From Bacillota bacterium (lineage in GTDB: Bacteria > Bacillota > Negativicutes > Sporomusales > UBA7701), in contig JAEZJM010000035.1 in NCBI GenBank assembly GCA_023415775.1, forward strand, positions 1 through 64,000: a DNA stretch of 64,000 nt, given 5' to 3'. Positions 41,612 to 51,088 of this stretch are shown piece by piece. Position 1 is the stretch's first letter, and each line of letters opens with the position of its first letter. The notes under the pieces are model-generated. The model did no database searches, was not told the origin of the DNA, and saw only the letters and a list, made by a program, of their open reading frames with translations. The position numbers were made by a program, and so were the translations under genes.

Positions 41612-42309
41612 AAGTCAAAGAGACCGTCAGGCCGCTGACGGTCAAAGACCTGCCGGCGGCCGAGCGACCCCGCGAAATGCTGCTGGCCAAGGGACCATCC
41701 GCCCTGTCGAACGCCGGTCTGCTCGCCATCCTGCTCCGCACCGGCACCAGCCGGGAGTCGGTGCTCCGTCTGGCCGAGCAACTGCTCGTCAAGCACGGTG
41801 GCCTGGGCGGCCTGGGAAGCCTCGCCCCCGAGGAGATGAGCCGGCTGAAAGGCATCGGGCCGGCCAAGGCGGTCACGGTGGCGGCCGCGGTGGAATTGGG
41901 CAAAAGGATGGCTGCCATGACCGCCGGCGAGCGGCCGGTGGTGCGTTCGCCCCAGGACGCCGCCGAGCTGATGCTGCCCAGGCTGCGGTACGAGAAAAAG
42001 GAACTGTTCATCGCTCTGCTCTTGTCGACGAAAAACCACGTTTTGGCGTCGCCGACCCTGGCGGTCGGCACGCTGAGCGCTTCGGTGGTCGACCCTCGGG
42101 AACTGTTTCGCGAGGCTATCAACCATAACGCCGCCTCCGTCGTCCTCGTTCACAACCATCCCAGCGGCGATCCCACCCCCAGCCCGGAAGACATTGCCCT
42201 CACCCGTAAAATGTCCGAAGCCGGCCGGCTGCTTGACATTTCCGTTCTCGACCATTTGATTATCGGCGATGGCAAGTATGTAAGCCTGAAAGAAAAGGGA
42301 ATACTATAA
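41608..42309 (+). CDS. radC: RadC-family JAB/MPN-domain protein
   Basis: 233 residues. A helix-hairpin-helix part (GPSALSNAGLLAILLRTG, then LKGIGPAKAVTVAAAVELG) is followed by a JAB metalloprotease-like domain with the metal motif HNHPSGDPTPSPED. Once called a DNA-repair protein; the true role is unclear. The order maf-radC-mreB is common in Firmicutes. It overlaps maf by 4 nt. Confidence 0.95.
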   Translation: MKVKETVRPLTVKDLPAAERPREMLLAKGPSALSNAGLLAILLRTGTSRESVLRLAEQLLVKHGGLGGLGSLAPEEMSRLKGIGPAKAVTVAAAVELGKRMAAMTAGERPVVRSPQDAAELMLPRLRYEKKELFIALLLSTKNHVLASPTLAVGTLSASVVDPRELFREAINHNAASVVLVHNHPSGDPTPSPEDIALTRKMSEAGRLLDISVLDHLIIGDGKYVSLKEKGIL

Positions 42310-42349
42310 CAGCTTTGTTCTACCGCCATTGAAAGGAGTTATCATTCAG

Positions 42350-43381
42350 ATGAATATATTCGGATCACTTTCCCGCGACATGGGGATCGACCTCGGCACC
42401 GCCAATACCCTGGTGCATGTCAAAGGCAAGGGTATCGTGCTCAACGAGCCGTCGGTCGTGGCGATCCAGCGCGATACCGGCGAGGTTTTGGCTGTCGGCG
42501 AAGAGGCCAAGATGATGATCGGGCGGACGCCCGGCAACATCGTGGCCATCAGGCCGCTCAAAGACGGCGTTATCGCCGACTTCGACGTCACCCAGGCAAT
42601 GCTCAAATATTTCATCCGCAAGGCGATGTCCTCCCAGTCGATGATCCGGCCGCGGGTCATCGTCGGCGTGCCTTCGGGCGTCACCGAGGTTGAAAAACGG
42701 GCCGTCATCGACGCCACCATCCAGGCCGGCGCCCGCGAGGCATACCTGATCGAGGAGCCCATGGCCGCCGCCATCGGCGCAGGCCTGCCCGTCCACGAGC
42801 CGACCGGCAACATGGTCGTCGACATCGGCGGCGGCACCACAGAAGTGGCCGTCATTTCCCTCGGCGGCATCGTGGCCAGCCGGTCCATCCGCATTGGCGG
42901 CGACGAGATGGACGAAGCGATCGTCCAGTATATCAAGCGTACTTACAACCTCATGATCGGTGAACGGACCGCCGAAGAGGTCAAAATCAAGATCGGCTCG
43001 GCCGTGCCCCCAGCGGAGGACGAGTCGTACGATATCCGCGGCCGCGATCTTGTCACCGGGCTGCCGAAGACCCTAACCATCAGGGCCCACGAGGTGCAGC
43101 GCGCCCTGAGCGAGCCTGTATTCGGCATCCTTGAGGCGGTGAAGGTGACGCTGGAAAAAACCCCGCCCGAACTGGCGGCCGACATCATGGACCGCGGCAT
43201 CATCATGACCGGCGGCGGCTCGCTGCTCCGCGGCCTCGACCGGCTGCTCAGCAAAGAGACAGGCATGCCCGTAAACATCGCCGAGGACCCGCTGGTCTGC
43301 GTGGGCGTCGGCACGGGCAAGGCGCTGGAGAGCATCGATCTTTTGAAACGCGTGCTGATGATGCCGAAGAAGTTCGGCTGA
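42350..43381 (+). CDS. mreB: Rod shape-determining actin homologue MreB
   Basis: A membrane-associated actin-like filament protein directing lateral wall synthesis. 343 residues with the N-terminal amphipathic lead NIFGSLSRDMGIDLGTANTL (phosphate loop), the DIGGGTTEVAVISLGG nucleotide loop and GGGSLLRGLDRLLS. AAAGGAG is 11 nt before the ATG; a TTG 21 nt upstream is a less likely start. It heads mreBCD-mrdA. Confidence 0.97.
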   Translation: MNIFGSLSRDMGIDLGTANTLVHVKGKGIVLNEPSVVAIQRDTGEVLAVGEEAKMMIGRTPGNIVAIRPLKDGVIADFDVTQAMLKYFIRKAMSSQSMIRPRVIVGVPSGVTEVEKRAVIDATIQAGAREAYLIEEPMAAAIGAGLPVHEPTGNMVVDIGGGTTEVAVISLGGIVASRSIRIGGDEMDEAIVQYIKRTYNLMIGERTAEEVKIKIGSAVPPAEDESYDIRGRDLVTGLPKTLTIRAHEVQRALSEPVFGILEAVKVTLEKTPPELAADIMDRGIIMTGGGSLLRGLDRLLSKETGMPVNIAEDPLVCVGVGTGKALESIDLLKRVLMMPKKFG

Positions 43382-43421
43382 TAAACGCGCCTTGATTTGT
43401 TGTGATTAGGAGAGGAAGCTA

Positions 43422-44309
43422 TTGCGTCGTTTGAACAAAAAGGCGGTCATTCTTGCGGTTGCGGTGCTAACCGTCTTTTTGCTTGCGCTTTCCGCGGCCC
43501 GCGGCAAATACAATTTTTACTGGAGCGAGCGCATCGTCACCGTCGTCCTGGCGCCGGTGGAATTTGTCGTTTCCAAGGTCGGTTATACCGTCCGCAGCAC
43601 CGGCACGGCCGCCGGCGACCTATTCACCGTCTACCGCGACAACCAGGCGCTCCGGGAGGAGATCGAGAATCTCCGCCGGGAGAGCATCAACAACACCGAG
43701 ATCGTGGCCGAGAATGTCCGTCTCAAGGCGCTGCTGGATTACCGCCGAGCCGCGCCGCAGTTCGACACCGTCGTAGCCACCGTCGTCGCCCGCGACCCGG
43801 CCGCCTGGACCAACATCATCATCATCAACCGCGGCACCGCCCAGGGCGTGGCCAAGGATATGGCCGTCGTCACCCCCCAGGGGCTTGTAGGCAGCGTCGT
43901 ACAGGCCTACAACAACTCCGCCAAAGTGCAGCTCCTCCTCGACCGCCGCAGCGCCGTAGGCGCCATCGTGCAGCGGCCAGAATCGCGGGTCGCGGCGATC
44001 GTCGAGGGCAACCCCGCCAAGCCGCTCGCGCCCAAGATGATCAACCTCGCCCGCGACGCCGACATCATCAAGGGCGACAAGGTCATCACCTCCGGCTTCG
44101 GCGGCATCTATCCCAAGGGCATCCTCGTCGGCGAAGTCACCGACGTCGTCAACGAGGAGGGCGGGTTGCTAAAATATGCTGTCTTGAAGCCGGCTGCCGA
44201 TTTTGATAGACTAGAAGAGGTAGCCGTGATCGTACGCTCGCGTGAGCCGGTCCCGGCGCCGCTGAGCGCCGTTCCTGCCCAGCCCGCGCCCAAGGAGGCA
44301 GGCCAATGA
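43422..44309 (+). CDS. mreC: Rod shape-determining protein MreC
   Basis: A bitopic protein, 295 residues: short cytoplasmic N-terminus, one membrane helix (about residues 7-24), a coiled coil (about 65-95) and the extracytoplasmic beta domains. GLVGSVVQAYNNSAKVQLLL and ISGFGGIYPKGI-like segments are typical. The Pro/Ala-rich tail is variable in the family. The start is TTG after AGGAGAGGA. mreD overlaps its stop. Confidence 0.94.
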   Translation: MRRLNKKAVILAVAVLTVFLLALSAARGKYNFYWSERIVTVVLAPVEFVVSKVGYTVRSTGTAAGDLFTVYRDNQALREEIENLRRESINNTEIVAENVRLKALLDYRRAAPQFDTVVATVVARDPAAWTNIIIINRGTAQGVAKDMAVVTPQGLVGSVVQAYNNSAKVQLLLDRRSAVGAIVQRPESRVAAIVEGNPAKPLAPKMINLARDADIIKGDKVITSGFGGIYPKGILVGEVTDVVNEEGGLLKYAVLKPAADFDRLEEVAVIVRSREPVPAPLSAVPAQPAPKEAGQ

Positions 44310-44800
44310 AGCCGTTTGTCTGGGCGCTTGTCATCGTAATAACACTCGTCATCCAGGCCACCTTGTTGCCGCTCATCACCGTCGGCGGCGTTCGCCCCGA
44401 CCTGCTGCTGCTCGTCGTCGTATCCGCCGGGCTGCTGCTCGGCCGCGAGCAGGGGGTGGGGATGGGCTTCTTCGCCGGCCTCCTCCAGGATCTGGCGTCA
44501 GGCAACATCTTCGGCGTCAGCGTCCTATCCAAGACGGTCGTCGGTTACATCGCCGGCCATATGGAGCGCAAGGTCTTCAAGGAGAAGATTCTCCTGCCGC
44601 TGCTGGCCGTATTGGTTGCCACCGTTTTCAATAACGCGGTCATGCTCGTTCTGCTCGTTTTCTTCGGGTTCAAGGTGGATGTCCGCACCGCCGTGGACAA
44701 CACCCTCTTTGTGCTCGGCTATAACGCCGTGCTGGCCATCCCGGTCCACCAGTTGGTGTACCGTCTGGCCAAGAGTGAGCTTCCCGACCCGAACGGCTAG
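44306..44800 (+). CDS. mreD: Rod shape-determining protein MreD
   Basis: A 164-residue membrane protein with five or six helices. The family block GGVRPDLLLLVVVSAGLLLG and GFFAGLLQDLASGNIFGVS is clear. It bridges MreC to the elongasome. It overlaps mreC by four bases (ATGA). Confidence 0.94.
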   Translation: MKPFVWALVIVITLVIQATLLPLITVGGVRPDLLLLVVVSAGLLLGREQGVGMGFFAGLLQDLASGNIFGVSVLSKTVVGYIAGHMERKVFKEKILLPLLAVLVATVFNNAVMLVLLVFFGFKVDVRTAVDNTLFVLGYNAVLAIPVHQLVYRLAKSELPDPNG

Positions 44801-44835
44801 AGAAAAAAGATTTTCCAGAGGGAGAGGGTTCCGCT

Positions 44836-46668
44836 TTGCTAGCCAAACGCTTTGCCCACCGGCTCGATGTTCTCGGCCTGATCGTCATCCTCGTCTTCGT
44901 CGCGCTGGTCACCCGGCTGGGCTATCTGCAGGTGGTGCAAGGCAGCTACTACGGACGACTGGCTGACGGCAACCGCATCAAGCTTATCCCGATAATGGCT
45001 CCCCGCGGTACGTTTTACGACCGGAACGGGGTGCCGCTTGTTTCTAACCGGCCGGGGTTTACCGTCACCCTCGTGCCGATTTCCGGCCCCATCCCCGACG
45101 AGGTCATCGTCAAGCTCGCCGGTATCCTTGGTATGGACGCGGCGGAGATCAAGGCCAAGGTAGATGCGCAGAAGGATTTCTTTGAACCCGTCCGCGTCAA
45201 GTCCGACATCGGCCCCGATGTCGTTACCCGTATTGAGGAGCGCCGCCGGGAGATGCCCGGCGTCGTCATCGAGATCCAGCCGGTCCGCAACTACATCAAC
45301 AACGAGCTTGGCGCCCATGTCTTCGGCTATGTGAGCGAGATAAGCGACGCCGAACTTGAGAAACGCAAAACCGACGGCTACAAGACCGGCGACATCGTCG
45401 GCAAGTTCGGGCTGGAGAAGGTCTACGACAAGGAGATTCGCGGCGCCGCCGGCGGCGGGCAGGTGGAGGTCGACGTCAACGGCCGGGCCGTCCAGGTGCT
45501 GGGCAAGAAAGAGGCCGTCCCCGGCAACAACCTCGTGATGACCATCGACTACCGCATCCAGAAAGCAGCCGAGAAAGCGATCGACGAGCATCTCGTCTTC
45601 CTGCAGACCAAACTGGGCAACCCCAACGCCAAGGCCGCGGCCGCGGTCGTAATGAACCCGCGGACAGGCGAGATCCTGGCCATGGTCAGCCGGCCGGCCT
45701 TCAATCCCAACCTTTTCAACGGCGGCATCTCCTCCAAGGAGTGGAAGGCGCTCAACGACAATCCTTTCCACCCCATGGACAACCGGGCCATCTCCGGCGA
45801 GTACTCCCCCGGGTCGACCTTCAAGATCGTCACCGGCGCGGCAGCGCTTGAGCTCGGCAAGGTCACGCCCGAGGAGAAAATCTTCGACTCCGGCACTCAC
45901 TGGATCATCCCCAAGACCAACGCCATGGGCGAGGCTCTGGGCTGGATAGATTTCAAGGAAGCGCTGACCAAGTCGGACAACGTTTATTTCTATGAGATGG
46001 GCAACCGCTTGGGGATCGACAACCTGGAGAAATACGCCCGCATGTTCGGCCTCGGCGCCTTTACCGGCATCAACCTGCCGGGCGAGTCCGACGGCCTGGT
46101 CGCCAACCGCCGTTATAAAGAGAGGGTCTACGGCGAGGACTGGTACTTATCGGAAACGTTCGACGCCGCCATCGGCCAGGGCTTCCAGTTGGCGACGCCG
46201 TTGCAGATGGCCGTGGTGATGAGCCAGGTGGCCAACGGCGGCCACCGCTACCGCCCATACTTAGTGAGCAAGATTGTCTCCCCCGGCGGCGAGGTCGTCA
46301 AGCAGTTCGCCCCGGAAGAGACGGGCAGCATCAAGATTTCCGACGGCACCCTCAATCTGATCCGCGAGGCACTGCACGACGTCGGCCGCGAAGGCGGCAC
46401 CGCCGGCTACATCTTCACCGACTTCCCCATCTCGATGGCCAGTAAGACGGGCACGGCCGAGAACTCCCACGGAGACGACCACGGCTGGTTTGTGGCCTAC
46501 GCCCCGTTCGAAGACCCCCGCGTCGCCGTCGCGGTCATCGTCGAACAGGGCGGCTTCGGTTCGGACGCCGCGGCGCCGATCGCCAGGAAGATCTTCGAGG
46601 CGGCGTTCAATCTGAACCAGAAGCCGGACGAGAGCGGGAAGATATATAAGCCGAAAACGGCTTTGTAA
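44836..46668 (+). CDS. mrdA: Penicillin-binding protein 2 (elongasome transpeptidase)
   Basis: Cross-links new peptidoglycan in the lateral wall, 610 residues. An N-terminal anchor (about residues 12-32) is followed by the pedestal domain and then the transpeptidase, with SPGSTFK (active Ser), KSDN and SKTGTAE motifs in order. The start is TTG, preceded by GAGGGAGAGG. It follows mreD by 35 nt; its partner RodA is encoded at 51153 instead of next door. Confidence 0.96.
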   Translation: MLAKRFAHRLDVLGLIVILVFVALVTRLGYLQVVQGSYYGRLADGNRIKLIPIMAPRGTFYDRNGVPLVSNRPGFTVTLVPISGPIPDEVIVKLAGILGMDAAEIKAKVDAQKDFFEPVRVKSDIGPDVVTRIEERRREMPGVVIEIQPVRNYINNELGAHVFGYVSEISDAELEKRKTDGYKTGDIVGKFGLEKVYDKEIRGAAGGGQVEVDVNGRAVQVLGKKEAVPGNNLVMTIDYRIQKAAEKAIDEHLVFLQTKLGNPNAKAAAAVVMNPRTGEILAMVSRPAFNPNLFNGGISSKEWKALNDNPFHPMDNRAISGEYSPGSTFKIVTGAAALELGKVTPEEKIFDSGTHWIIPKTNAMGEALGWIDFKEALTKSDNVYFYEMGNRLGIDNLEKYARMFGLGAFTGINLPGESDGLVANRRYKERVYGEDWYLSETFDAAIGQGFQLATPLQMAVVMSQVANGGHRYRPYLVSKIVSPGGEVVKQFAPEETGSIKISDGTLNLIREALHDVGREGGTAGYIFTDFPISMASKTGTAENSHGDDHGWFVAYAPFEDPRVAVAVIVEQGGFGSDAAAPIARKIFEAAFNLNQKPDESGKIYKPKTAL

Positions 46669-46669
46669 G

Positions 46670-46713
46670 AACAATAAGAGAAGGGCGCCATTCGGCGCCC
46701 TTCTCTTATTGTT
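46670..46713. terminator. Bidirectional terminator, perfect 20-bp stem
   Basis: The arms 46670-46689 and 46694-46713 are exact reverse complements around the loop ATTC. The GC-rich core GGGCGCC and A/T-rich outer parts serve both the plus-strand mrdA and the minus-strand oxidoreductase, which converge here. Confidence 0.85.
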
Positions 46714-46725
46714 GAGCCTCCCTTG

Positions 46726-48729
46726 TTACCCCGCCCGAACATCGACTTTCGTGTCATAGAACGTGCTGCCCGCCGCGCGGTCGGTCAGGCGCTGCGAGGT
46801 GAGGGCGTTGACGGTGCGGTCGCCGGGGGCGTCCTTGAGCCACCACACGCCTTCGGCCACCGCGACCCCGGCCGGGACGCCGGGCGTCACGCCGAGAATG
46901 AAGGCGACCTCGCCACGGCTGTTGAAGGCAATCACCCGCTGGCCGGCGGCCAGGCCGCGCGCGGCGGCGTCCGCCGGGTTCAGCTTGAGGGTCATCGCCT
47001 GGCCGGCCAGGAGATCGGCGCGTTCGCAGAACGAGGAATTGAGCATTATCGGCGTGGGAGCGGTCATCAGCCACAGGGGGGCGTCGTCGCCGTTAGGCGG
47101 GAGATAGCGCGGCAGCGGCTCGGAGTCGGCGGCGCTTGAGAGCTCGATTTTGCCTGAGGCGGTCTTGAAGGCGAGCTTGGCGTCCGCCGGCAGCGGCAGC
47201 TCGACAGCTTCTCCGGCGTTGAGGCTGGTCAGGTCGGTCTGCGCCAGCCACGGGGTAGGCTTGGCAAGCATGTCGTCGATGAGATCGTCGGCGCTGCGGG
47301 AAAATACTTCGTCCGTGAAACCCATGGCCGCGGCCAGCAGGCGGAAGACGTCCCAGTTGGCCTTCGCCTCGCCGACCGGCTCGATGACCGGGTAGGCGCG
47401 CTGGAGGCAGTAATGCCCGTAGGCGCGGTAGATGTCGCTGTGCTCGAGCGAGGTGGTGGCCGGCAGGACGATATCCGCGTAGCGGGCGGTATCGGTCATG
47501 AACCGTTCGTGGACGACGGTGAACAGGTCCTCGCGGGCCAGGCCGGCCAGCACCTTGTTCTGGTCGGGGGTGATGGCGGCCGGGTTGGAATGGTACACGT
47601 ACAGGCTCATTACCGGGGGGCCGTCGAGCTCGGTCAGGGCTTCGCCCAACCTGTTCATATTGACGACGCGGGTGGGCTCGCCGATGAAGTCTTCCCTAGT
47701 CACGCCCGCCGTGTCGATGGCGCCGCCGGTCGCCAGGTTGCCTAGCAGGCCGCCGCCCCGCTTCGCCCACGCGCCCGCCAGGGCGGGCAGGCAGGTCACC
47801 GTCCTTACCGTCATCGCCCCGTTGCCGTAGCGGCACAGGCCGCTGCCGAGGCGGATGAACGGCGCTTTGGCGCTTGCGTAACCGCGGGCCAGCTCCTCGA
47901 TTGTCGCCGGCGTCAGCCCTGTGAGGGCGCTGACGGCCGCGGGCGGATAGGCGGGCAGGACGCGGGCGGCGAATTCGTCGTACCCGTGAACGTGTTTGGC
48001 GATAAAATCTTTGTCGACAAGGCCGTCGCGGGCCATGACATGCATCATCCCCAGGGCGAGAGCGGCGTCGGCGCCCGGCCGGGTGAGGAAGACGCGGTCG
48101 GCGAAGCGGGCGGTGGGCGTCTCGTACGTGTCGATCAGCCACACGCGGGCGCCGCGTTTCTGGGCCTCGCGCACGCTGCGGAGAAAATGGATGTTGGTGG
48201 CGACGGCGTTGAGGCTCCAGAGGATGATGAGGTCGCTGTCCATCGCCTCGTCGGGGTGCATGGCGAGGGTGTTGCCCATCACCGTCTTCCAGCCGGCGTC
48301 CTTCGAGGAAGAGCAGATAGTCCGCTCCAGCCGCGACGCCCCCAGGCGGTGGAAGAAGGCGTGGCCGACGTTGCGCTGCACGAGGCCCATGGTGCCGGCG
48401 TAAGAGTAGGGGAGGACGGCCTCGGCGCCGTGGGCGGCGATGATCTCCCGCCAGCGCCCGGCGATGTGATCGATGGCTTCCGGCCAGGAAATCGGCCGGA
48501 ACTCGCCCGCTCCCTTGGGGCCGGTGCGCAGCAGCGGCCGGGTCAGGCGGTCCGGCGAGTGAACGGTCAACTCGTAGTGGGCCATCTTCGGGCAGAGCGC
48601 GCCGCGGGTGAAAGGATGGGCGGGATCGCCGGCCACGGCGGTCGCCCGGCCGTTTTCCACCGTAACCAGCAGGCCGCAGGTATCGGGGCAGTCGTAGGGA
48701 CAGACGGAGCGTTTGATTTCGTTTGCCAT
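46726..48729 (-). CDS. Molybdopterin-dependent oxidoreductase (bis-MGD family)
   Basis: 667 residues of the DMSO-reductase/formate-dehydrogenase superfamily. An N-terminal [4Fe-4S] site (Cys10, 14, 18 and 46; CPYDCPDTC then ALCPKM) leads to the MGD domains, with LIILWSLNAVATNIHFL and SNPAAITPDQNKVL. The presumed metal-ligand region reads TICSSSKDAGWKT; which residue binds Mo/W is unclear. The C-terminal domain (MLNSSFCERADLL onward) is normal. No partner subunits are next to it and there is no Tat signal, so it is probably cytoplasmic. AGGGGGAG precedes the ATG. Substrate unknown. Confidence 0.9.
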   Translation of the reverse strand: MANEIKRSVCPYDCPDTCGLLVTVENGRATAVAGDPAHPFTRGALCPKMAHYELTVHSPDRLTRPLLRTGPKGAGEFRPISWPEAIDHIAGRWREIIAAHGAEAVLPYSYAGTMGLVQRNVGHAFFHRLGASRLERTICSSSKDAGWKTVMGNTLAMHPDEAMDSDLIILWSLNAVATNIHFLRSVREAQKRGARVWLIDTYETPTARFADRVFLTRPGADAALALGMMHVMARDGLVDKDFIAKHVHGYDEFAARVLPAYPPAAVSALTGLTPATIEELARGYASAKAPFIRLGSGLCRYGNGAMTVRTVTCLPALAGAWAKRGGGLLGNLATGGAIDTAGVTREDFIGEPTRVVNMNRLGEALTELDGPPVMSLYVYHSNPAAITPDQNKVLAGLAREDLFTVVHERFMTDTARYADIVLPATTSLEHSDIYRAYGHYCLQRAYPVIEPVGEAKANWDVFRLLAAAMGFTDEVFSRSADDLIDDMLAKPTPWLAQTDLTSLNAGEAVELPLPADAKLAFKTASGKIELSSAADSEPLPRYLPPNGDDAPLWLMTAPTPIMLNSSFCERADLLAGQAMTLKLNPADAAARGLAAGQRVIAFNSRGEVAFILGVTPGVPAGVAVAEGVWWLKDAPGDRTVNALTSQRLTDRAAGSTFYDTKVDVRAG

Positions 48730-48768
48730 GCTATCTTCTCCCCCTGGCTTGTTATTATTTATACTCCT

Positions 48769-48797
48769 ATCTTATCACGGCGCGCCGGGTGGGACAA
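48769..48797 (-). promoter_or_regulatory. Promoter of the molybdopterin oxidoreductase gene
   Basis: Minus strand: TTGTCC (48797-48792), a 17-bp spacer and TAAGAT (48774-48769). Each box matches four of six consensus bases. Confidence 0.4.
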
Positions 48798-48941
48798 TCG
48801 CGCCGACGAGCCGGCGCGGCGGGATTTTCGCGGATTATTTGGCCGCGGTGGGAGTTATTGGCAGGAGAAACGGCGTTTGGCGAGAAAAATCATATCAAGG
48901 CCCGTTGCGGGGCCGGACGACAAATGAAAGGCGGCATGCCC

Positions 48942-49157
48942 ATGCGCGGAACAACAGTGAAGTCCAACCTGCGTTCTGTCCGCTACGATGCCGAAACCAG
49001 GGTTCTGGAGGTCGAGTTCCACGCCGGCGGCCTGTGCGAGTACCACGATGTTCCCCTCGTGGTTTACGAGGCGCTAATGACCGCCGTCTCCCGCGACGAG
49101 TATTTCGAAAAGCACATCCGCTTCCGTTTCCGCCACCGCCATATCTTCAAGATTTAG
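48942..49157 (+). CDS. KTSC-domain protein
   Basis: A 71-residue protein made of one KTSC domain: LRSVRYDAETRVLEVEFHAGG, then EYHDVPLVVYEALMTA and YFEKHIRFRFRHR. The domain is common as a small stand-alone gene or fused to RNA-processing proteins; its role is unknown. Starts at 48924, 48936 and 48942 are all in frame; AAAGGCGG seven bases before 48942 favours the last. It lies before minC and diverges from the molybdopterin gene. Confidence 0.8.
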   Translation: MRGTTVKSNLRSVRYDAETRVLEVEFHAGGLCEYHDVPLVVYEALMTAVSRDEYFEKHIRFRFRHRHIFKI

Positions 49158-49258
49158 CGGCGTTTTCGGCCGTTATGTGAATAATTGGCAGGATTATCGG
49201 CGGGCGACGCGAATTTACTGAAAGGTAGCAGTGTTATGTTATATACGAGGGTGGTTTT

Positions 49259-49888
49259 GTGGCCGCAAAGGGCGAAGATGTAGCCTTCAAAGGAGTCAAC
49301 GGCGAGGTGCAGCTTGTCCTGAGCACGGACGACTTCGCCGCCGCCCTGGAAAAGTTGGCCGCCAAACTGGCCGCCGCCGACGAGTTTTTCCCGCGCGGCA
49401 CACTGGTGAAACTGCCGTCCGCCCCCCGGCTGACCGCCGACGAAAAGCGCCGGCTCGCCGCCGTGCTGGGCGAATTCGGACTGGCCTTCGCGCCGGATGG
49501 GGCCGTGGACCGCGACGGGGTGGAAGATGCCCCGGCTGCGGCGGAACGCGAAAGGTACGAGATAAACGCTCTTGTCATTGCCAGGACGGTGAGGAGCGGC
49601 CAAAAGGTCGTCCATTCCGGCTCGGTGGTGGTCATCGGCGATGTCAACCCCGGCGCACAGGTGGTCGCCGGCCGGGACATAATCATCCTCGGCGCCTGCC
49701 GGGGAGTGGCCCACGCCGGCGCGTACGGCGACGAGACGGCCACCATCACCGCGGGCAGGATCGTCGCCACCCAGCTGCGGATCGCTGGGCTGATCGCCAG
49801 GGCGCCCGACGAACCGGACAAGCCGTCTTGCATCGAGACGGCCCGTATAAAGGAAGGCAGCGTTGTCATCGAGCCAGCCAACAGATAG
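49259..49888 (+). CDS. minC: Septum site-determining protein MinC
   Basis: An inhibitor of FtsZ ring formation, 209 residues. A variable N-terminal FtsZ-binding domain is followed by an Ala/Glu linker and the C-terminal beta-helix with VRSGQKVVHSGSVVVIGDVNPGA and AGRIVATQLRIAGLIARAPD, which binds MinD. The GTG start follows GAGGGTGG. First gene of minCDE. Confidence 0.95.
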   Translation: MAAKGEDVAFKGVNGEVQLVLSTDDFAAALEKLAAKLAAADEFFPRGTLVKLPSAPRLTADEKRRLAAVLGEFGLAFAPDGAVDRDGVEDAPAAAERERYEINALVIARTVRSGQKVVHSGSVVVIGDVNPGAQVVAGRDIIILGACRGVAHAGAYGDETATITAGRIVATQLRIAGLIARAPDEPDKPSCIETARIKEGSVVIEPANR

Positions 49889-49904
49889 GGAGGAATCTTG
49901 GTTT

Positions 49905-50705
49905 ATGGGCGAAGTAATCGTAATCACCTCCGGCAAGGGCGGGGTAGGCAAGACGACAACCACCGCCAACCTCGGCACCGGATTTGCCCTGATGGGCAAG
50001 AAGGTCGTCCTTATCGACGCCGACATCGGTCTCAGGAACCTCGACGTCGTCATGGGGCTGGAAAACAGAATCGTCTACGACCTTGTCGACGTCACCGAGG
50101 GCAACTGCCGCCTCAAGCAGGCCCTCATCCGCGACAAGCGCTACGAGACGCTGTACCTGTTGCCGGCGGCCCAAACGCGCGACAAGAACGCCGTCAGCCC
50201 CGACCAGATGCAGAAACTCTGCAAGGATCTGGCCCAGGACTTCGACTATGTCCTCATCGACTGCCCGGCCGGCATCGAGCAGGGCTTCAAGAACGCCATC
50301 GCCGGCGCCGACCGCGCCGTTATCGTCACAACGCCCGAGGTCTCGGCGGTGCGCGACGCCGACCGGATCATCGGCCTGCTGGAGGCCGAGGGCAAGAGCA
50401 ACCCCAAGCTGATTGTCAACCGCATCCGGCCGCACATGGTCAAGAAGGGCGACATGATGGACATCGACGACATCATCGAGATCCTGGCCGTCGACCTCCT
50501 CGGCATTATCCCCGAGGACGAGTACATCGTCATCTCCACCAACCGGGGCGAGCCGGCCGTGGTCAATCCGGCCTCGGCGGCCAGCACCGCCTACAAGAAC
50601 ATCGTCAGGCGGATGATGGGCGAAAACGTGCCGTTGATGTCGCTGGAGGCGGACAGCGGGTTCTTCGGCAGACTGAAAAAAATCTTCGGCTTCAAGGAGG
50701 GATAA
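49905..50705 (+). CDS. minD: Septum site-determining ATPase MinD
   Basis: A 266-residue ParA-type ATPase with deviant Walker A GKGGVGKTTT, the DADIGLRNLDVVMGLE switch and DCPAGIEQGF. The C-terminal FFGRLKKIFGFKEG is the amphipathic membrane-targeting helix. The ATG at 49905 gives the usual MGEVIVITSGKGG start, with AGGGAGG 11 nt upstream. Recruits MinC to the membrane. Confidence 0.97.
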   Translation: MGEVIVITSGKGGVGKTTTTANLGTGFALMGKKVVLIDADIGLRNLDVVMGLENRIVYDLVDVTEGNCRLKQALIRDKRYETLYLLPAAQTRDKNAVSPDQMQKLCKDLAQDFDYVLIDCPAGIEQGFKNAIAGADRAVIVTTPEVSAVRDADRIIGLLEAEGKSNPKLIVNRIRPHMVKKGDMMDIDDIIEILAVDLLGIIPEDEYIVISTNRGEPAVVNPASAASTAYKNIVRRMMGENVPLMSLEADSGFFGRLKKIFGFKEG

Positions 50706-50707
50706 GG

Positions 50708-50989
50708 GTGTTCGACCTTTTGCAGAAGCTGTTCGGCAAGGAGACGTCCAAGTCCAAGGATATAGCCAAGGAGAGGCTGCGCCTCGTGCTCGTCCATGAC
50801 CGGGTCAACGTGTCGCCGCAGTTCATGGAAGTGCTCAAGGAAGACATGATCAAGGCCATCTCCAACTACATGGAGATCAACGAAAAGGATATGGAGGTCA
50901 CCCTCACCCAGACCAACACCTCGCAGGTCGCGCTCGTGGCCAACATCCCCGTCAACAGGATGAAGCGGGGCGCGTTCCCCGCGGAATAA
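50708..50989 (+). CDS. minE: Cell division topological specificity factor MinE
   Basis: A 93-residue protein that stimulates MinD and drives pole-to-pole oscillation. DLLQKLFGKETSKSKDIAKE is the membrane/MinD-binding part, followed by RLRLVLVHDRVNVSPQFMEVLKED-type topological domain. The GTG start lies 2 nt after the minD stop, with AAGGAGG inside minD. MinE here implies oscillation, unlike the MinJ/DivIVA system of Bacillus; Clostridia and Negativicutes also have MinE. Confidence 0.94.
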   Translation: MFDLLQKLFGKETSKSKDIAKERLRLVLVHDRVNVSPQFMEVLKEDMIKAISNYMEINEKDMEVTLTQTNTSQVALVANIPVNRMKRGAFPAE

Positions 50990-50992
50990 CGC

Positions 50993-51063
50993 AAAGCTGT
51001 TTATTGAGTCCATTTGCGCCCTTAGCGATGGCGCCCCGGCAGGGGGACTTTCTAAACAGCTTT
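50993..51063 (+). repeat. Long-range inverted repeat between minE and rodA
   Basis: AAAGCTGTTTA (50993-51003) pairs with TAAACAGCTTT (51053-51063). Inside are AGTCC/GGACT and GCGCC/GGCGC helices, giving a branched or extended hairpin of 71 nt. CGATTTT follows. It may be the minCDE terminator or an independent structured RNA. Confidence 0.55.
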
Positions 51064-51088
51064 CGATTTTCTGCGCATTCTTTCCAAC

